A model generated the notes under the pieces. That model had not been told where the DNA came from, searched no databases, and worked only from the letters and a program-made list of their open reading frames with translations. From Geobacter sp. (GTDB taxonomy: Bacteria > Desulfobacterota > Desulfuromonadia > Geobacterales > DSM-12255), in NCBI GenBank assembly GCA_016223015.1, contig JACRPV010000102.1:1-32151 (forward strand): a stretch of 32,151 bases of DNA, read 5' to 3'. Of the stretch, positions 27,643 to 32,151 are shown in pieces. Positions within the stretch are counted from its first letter, which is position 1; every line of letters begins with the position of its first letter. The position numbers were made by a program, and so were the translations under genes.

Positions 27643-30302
27643 ATGGAATTCAGCATCAACAAGTATTTCCCGGATGAAACGCACGAAACGGGCGATGCCG
27701 GCAAGGCCTCCTTCGAGGAGAAGCGGCCGCTCTATTTCACCGCCAGCAAGCGTTTTCTCGCCCATTACCGGCAGGTCATCATGGAGAAGCACCGTGCAGG
27801 CGCCTCCGGCGAAGAGGTGGTGCATCATATCACCAAGATGACCGACACCATGATCATCAAGCTGTTCCGCTCCATCCTGGAGGATCTGCCCCCGGTCAAG
27901 CGGAAGGACGAAACCCCTTCTCCGACATCGACCTGATGTTCCTCTACAAGGGGAAGGATTCGGCCCGGATCGAGGATATTGCCCAGAAACTCCTCTATTT
28001 CCTCTGGGACATGCGTCTCGATGTCGGCTACTCTGTGCGGACCATTCCCGATTGCATCGAGATGGCGGGGAGCGACCTGACGATCAGGACGGCACTGCTG
28101 GACAGCCGCTACCTGGCCGGGGGCCGGCTCCTGTTCAAGGAGCTGCAGAAGGTGATCTTCACCCAGATCCTGACCAAGGGGAGCGATGCCTTCATCCGCG
28201 AGAAGCTGGCGGAGATGCGCAAGCGGCGGGAAAAGTACGGCTCGTCGGTCTACATCCTGGAGCCGAACCTCAAGGAGGGGGAAGGGGGACTTCGGGATCT
28301 GCATACCGCCATCTGGGCGGCTAAGAGCAAATACAAGGTCGCCACCCTGCGCGAACTGATCATCAAGGGGGTGCTGGCCGAAGAGGAGTTGGACGAGTAT
28401 TCCCGGGCGCTCTCCTATCTCTGGCGGATCAGGAACGAGCTCCATTACCTGGCCGGCAGGAAGAACGACCAGCTCACCTTCGATGCCCAGAACAGGGTAG
28501 CCGAGTTCCTCGGCTATCAGGACAACGGGCGGGTCCTTGCCGTCGAGGAGTTCATGCGGGACTACTACCTGCATGCCAACGACGTGGAGCATTTCTCCTC
28601 GCTCCTGGTCAACAAGTGCGTCACCCGCGAGGAAGGGGCCTTCAGGATCATCGGCTACTTCATCCGCCGCCCCATCGGCGAGGGGTTCTACGTCCTCAAG
28701 GGTGAACTGGTGGTGCCGGACGAATCGGTGATTGAAAAGGACCCGGCCCGGCTGATGAAGCTGTTCGAGTACGCCCAGAAGCAGGGGGTCAGCCTCAGTC
28801 TCAGGGCAAAGGCCCTGATCCGGCGCAGTCTCGACCTGGTGAACGACAAGTTCCGGCGCAGCCGCGAGGTGAATGCCTCGTTCTTCAACATCCTGCGTAG
28901 CGACAAGGGGGTGGCCGAGACCCTCCGGCTGATGCATCACCTGCAGTTCCTGAACCGGTTCATCCCCGAATTCGAGCGGACCTACTGCAAGGTCCAGCAC
29001 GATCTCTATCACATCTACACCGTCGACATCCATTCCCTCTTTGCCGTGGAGGAGATCATCCGGCTCTGGAAGGGAGAGCACGCAGAAGACCTGCCGCTTC
29101 TGACCCAGGTCGCCCGTGACGTGGACAAGCGGGAACTCCTTTTGCTGTCGGTCCTGATGCACGATATCGGCAAGGGGGGAGGAGGGCGCCACGCCGAGCT
29201 GGGGGCGGAGATGATGCCGACAATTGCCCGCCGCATGGGTCTTTCCAAGGAGGACAGCGAGCGGCTGGAGTTCCTGATCCGGCACCATATCCTCCTGGCG
29301 CACATTGCCCAGCGCCGCGATCTCAACGACGAGAAGATGATCGTCCAGTTTGCCCGCCAGATGGGAACCAGCGAAAACCTGAAGATGCTCTACCTGTTGA
29401 CCTATGCCGACATCAAGGCGGTCGGTCCCGATGTCTGGACCGAATGGAAGGGAAGGCTGACCCAGGAGCTCTACGAGAAGGCGTTCCAGGTCCTGGAGCG
29501 GGGCGATTTCCGCATGGAGGCGAGCAGCGAGCGGGTGAAGAAGGTGAAGCGCCAGGTCATCGAGATTCTGGGGGACGAATTCCCGCTCCCGGCGGTGAAG
29601 GAGGAGCTGAAGGCCATGGCCATCCGCCACCTCCTGGCCAATCCGCCCAAGGTGCTGGCGGAGCATGTGAAGATCCTCCTCTCCCTGGAGGGGAAGACCA
29701 TCGTTACCCGTGTCGAGCACGACCACGAAGGGGGCTTTTCCAACTGCACCGTCTGCACCCTCGATGTGCCGGGTCTGTTCTCCATGATCACCGGGGTGAT
29801 GGCGGCCAACGGCATGAACATCCTCGGCGCGCAGATCCACACCGGCACCAATGGCAAGGCCCTGGACGTGCTGCAGGTCAACGCCCCCCAGGGGTTCGTC
29901 ATTACCGATGCCGCCAGGTGGGCGCGGCTGGATGAGGACCTGAGGCAGGTCCTGCAGGGGCAGGTGAATGTCCGCACCCTGGTGGAAAAGCGCCAGCGGG
30001 GCACCGTGCTCACCGACCGGCCCCGGCCCCGCTTCCCGACCAGGGTGGAGATCGACAACGAGGTCTCTGCCGATTATACGGTCATCGACATCTATACCCA
30101 CGACAAGGTCGGCCTGCTCTACAGCATCACCAGCACCCTGACCGAGCTGGGGCTCTACATCGGCATCTCCAAGATATCCACCAAGGTGGACCAGGTCGCC
30201 GACGTCTTCTACGTCAAGGATATCTTCGGGCACAAGGTAACCAGCGACAGGAAGGTAGAGGAGATCAGGGAGCGTCTCTGCAAGGCCATTGACGAGTTAT
30301 GA
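27643..30302 (+). pseudogene. glnD: [protein-PII] uridylyltransferase GlnD, frameshifted with a small deletion near 27905-27915
   Basis: 27643-27936 encodes the N-terminus; the shifted frame reads ...NPFSDIDLMFLYKGKDSARIEDIAQKLLYFLWDMRLDVGYSVRT... through HD and ACT domains to 30302; the GGYGRGEL part of the NTase motif is absent. Confidence 0.88.
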
Positions 30303-31160
30303 ACGAATACCTGGACCTCTTCCTGAGCTATCTCGTGGTGGAGAAGGGGTTGTCCCGCAATACCCTGGAGGCATACAGCCGGGACGTGGCAGGCTACCTG
30401 GGGTATCTGGAGCGGCAGGGGGTGGCAACGGCGACAGATGGCCGGCCGCTGGATATCAGCGGCTACCTGGCGGAACTGAAGGGTGCCGGACTCGCCCCGC
30501 GCAGCCGGGCCAGGGTGCTGTCGGCCATCCGCATGTTTCACAAGTTCCTGGTCATCGAAGGGTATGCGACGGTCAACCCCGCGTCGCTCATCGAGGCGCC
30601 CAAGACCCTGCACCGGTTGCCGTCCGTGCTTTCGTCCCGCGAGGTGGAGCGGCTCCTGGCGGCTCCTGGCGGCGACGATCCGGGCGCCATCCGCGACAGA
30701 GCCATGCTGGATTTCCGAGCTGGTGTCGCTCAGGGTCCAGGACATCAACCTGAACGCCGGTTATCTCCTGACCATGGGGAAGGGCTCGAAGGAGCGGGTG
30801 GTGCCGATCGGCGATTCGGCCCGGGACCAGTTGAGCGACTATCTCGGCCGGGCCCGGCCCGAACTGGGGAAGTCGGGCGATTCGGCCCATCTCTTTCTCA
30901 GCAGGCTCGGTAACGGCATGAGCCGCCAGGCATTCTGGAACATCATCAAGAAACGCGCGCTGGAGGGGGGGATCGTGAAAAACATCTCCCCCCACACCCT
31001 GCGCCATTCCTTTGCGACGCACCTGCTGGAAAACGGGGCGGATCTGCGGAGTGTCCAGCTGATGCTCGGCCATGCCGACCTCTCCACGACCCAGATCTAT
31101 ACCCACATTACCCGTGAGAGGCTGAAACGGCTTCATGCGGAGCATCATCCCCGCGGCTGA
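30299..31160 (+). pseudogene. tyrosine recombinase XerC/XerD, frameshifted with a small deletion near 30709-30711
   Basis: N-terminal SAM-like domain in frame 30299-; catalytic domain ISELVSLRVQDINL...HTLRHSFATHLLENGADLRSVQLMLGHADLSTTQIYTHI in the shifted frame; ELLYATGLR segment missing. Confidence 0.88.
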
Positions 31161-31240
31161 CAACGATCCGGCATTCCTGCCGCGAGAGACCGGCATGGAG
31201 CTTTTTTCTGTAACTGAGCGAACATTTTGCGGTATAGTTA

Positions 31241-31382
31241 GTTTCCAGCCGGAAACGGTTCTTTTTCGCCCTGGCGGTGTCAATCTGCGGGATTCCTTGT
31301 GCGGCGTAGCGCTGCTACGCCTCCGCGCAATCCCTTGATTTCCTTGCCAGGACGAAAAATCCCTCGTTTCCGATCTGGAAAC
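31241..31382. repeat. second long-hairpin element sharing the 33-nt core with the kdpD/kdpE element
   Basis: Outer arms GTTTCCAGCCGGAAACG / CGTTTCCGATCTGGAAAC, inner TTTTTCGCCCTGGC / GCCAGGACGAAAAA, GGGATT/AATCCC, core GGCGTAGC-GCT-GCTACGCC. Confidence 0.8.
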
Positions 31383-31461
31383 CGGCAGTGTTTCATCCGG
31401 TGTTTCCGGATGGGCACTAGTTAACGGATCATATTCCGGATGAAAGGATCTCTTCTTCGTT

Positions 31462-32151
31462 ATGAAATACTTGGTTCTCCTTGGCGATGGCATGTCCGAT
31501 GAAAAACTTCCCCAGCTCGGCGGGAAAACCCCTCTGCAGGCGGCCCATACGCCAAACATGGACTTCATGGCGCGCCGTGGCCGGCTGGGACTGGCCAGAA
31601 CCGTGCCCAAGGGTTTGCCGCCGGGGAGCGATGTCGCCAACCTGTCGGTGTTCGGGTATGACCCACGGACCTGCTATACCGGCCGTTCCCCCCTGGAGGC
31701 AGCCAGCATGGGCGTCTCCCTCGGTGCCGACGACGTGGCGTTCCGCCTCAACCTGGTTACCCTCAAGATCTCCGGCAGAAGGATCTTCATGCAGGACTAT
31801 TCGGCAGGCCATATCACCACCGACGAAAGCCGGGTGCTGATCCAGGACCTGCAGAAGGAGTTCGGCACCGACGGTGTCGAATTCCACCCCGGCGTCGGCT
31901 ACCGCCACCTGATGGTCTGGCGGGGGGGGAAGGATGCGCTCAAGGCGACCCCGCCCCACGATATCACCGGCAAGGACATATGCGAGTTTCTGCCGCAGGG
32001 GGATGGTGCGGACCGCCTCATTTACCTGATGAACGCATCGCAGATGCTCTTTTTGAACCACCCGCTGAACAAACAGCGCGAGGCGGACGGCAAGAATCCC
32101 GCAAGTTCCATCTGGCTCTGGGGACATGGCAAGTCGCCGCGCATCGAGACC
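31462..32151 (+). CDS. cofactor-independent phosphoglycerate mutase (ApgM-type), 5' part, runs off window
   Basis: MKYLVLLGDGMSDEKLPQLGGKTPLQAAHTPNMDFMARRGRLGLARTVPKGLPPGSDVANLSVFGYDPRTCYTGRSPLEAASMGV; open to the window end, so absent from the ORF list. Confidence 0.92.
   Translation, partial: MKYLVLLGDGMSDEKLPQLGGKTPLQAAHTPNMDFMARRGRLGLARTVPKGLPPGSDVANLSVFGYDPRTCYTGRSPLEAASMGVSLGADDVAFRLNLVTLKISGRRIFMQDYSAGHITTDESRVLIQDLQKEFGTDGVEFHPGVGYRHLMVWRGGKDALKATPPHDITGKDICEFLPQGDGADRLIYLMNASQMLFLNHPLNKQREADGKNPASSIWLWGHGKSPRIET

Noticed and set aside
27825-30233. 802-aa minus-strand ORF opposite glnD
   Set aside because: Shadow ORF of GC-rich coding sequence; the plus strand clearly encodes GlnD domains and the minus translation has no recognisable domain.
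31390-31441. CATCCGG-TGTTT-CCGGATG hairpin and nearby CCGGATG copies before the phosphoglycerate mutase gene
   Set aside because: Short palindrome without a clear T-tract; could be a weak terminator or part of the adjacent element, too little to call separately.

Overview
GC-rich, gene-dense chromosomal window, probably from a Geobacteraceae-like deltaproteobacterium (inferred from gene content and order only). Left to right: 3' end of malate dehydrogenase; a 2-oxoglutarate:ferredoxin oxidoreductase operon (korDABC); a small gene remnant and a hypothetical; tRNA-Cys(GCA) with a strong terminator; YaeQ; a four-gene ATGA-coupled operon (corrinoid-binding protein, UroD/MtaA-like protein, DUF1638-like protein, GAF/PAS hybrid histidine kinase); a pirin remnant; a SRAP (YedK/HMCES) gene; a ribbon-helix-helix gene preceded by a broken zinc-ribbon gene; htpX-terC downstream of a probable yybP-ykoY (Mn2+) riboswitch with its own promoter and terminator; an AI-2E/PerM family permease; kdpA-B-C-D-E; mutS; an AMIN/Amidase_3 amidase; glnD and xerC/D, each broken by a small frame-shifting deletion over a conserved motif; and the 5' part of a cofactor-independent phosphoglycerate mutase. 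Main points of interest: (1) the corrinoid/UroD/DUF1638/kinase operon, whose UroD-like protein has lost both cysteines of the MtaA/MtbA zinc site, so it may be a methyl-corrinoid sensing module; (2) inverted copies of a composite palindromic repeat bracketing kdpB, one supplying the kdpA stop codon; (3) two long-hairpin elements with a shared 33-nt core that differs only by a compensatory base-pair change; (4) a predicted Mn riboswitch controlling htpX-terC; (5) three separate genes with short deletions over conserved motifs.
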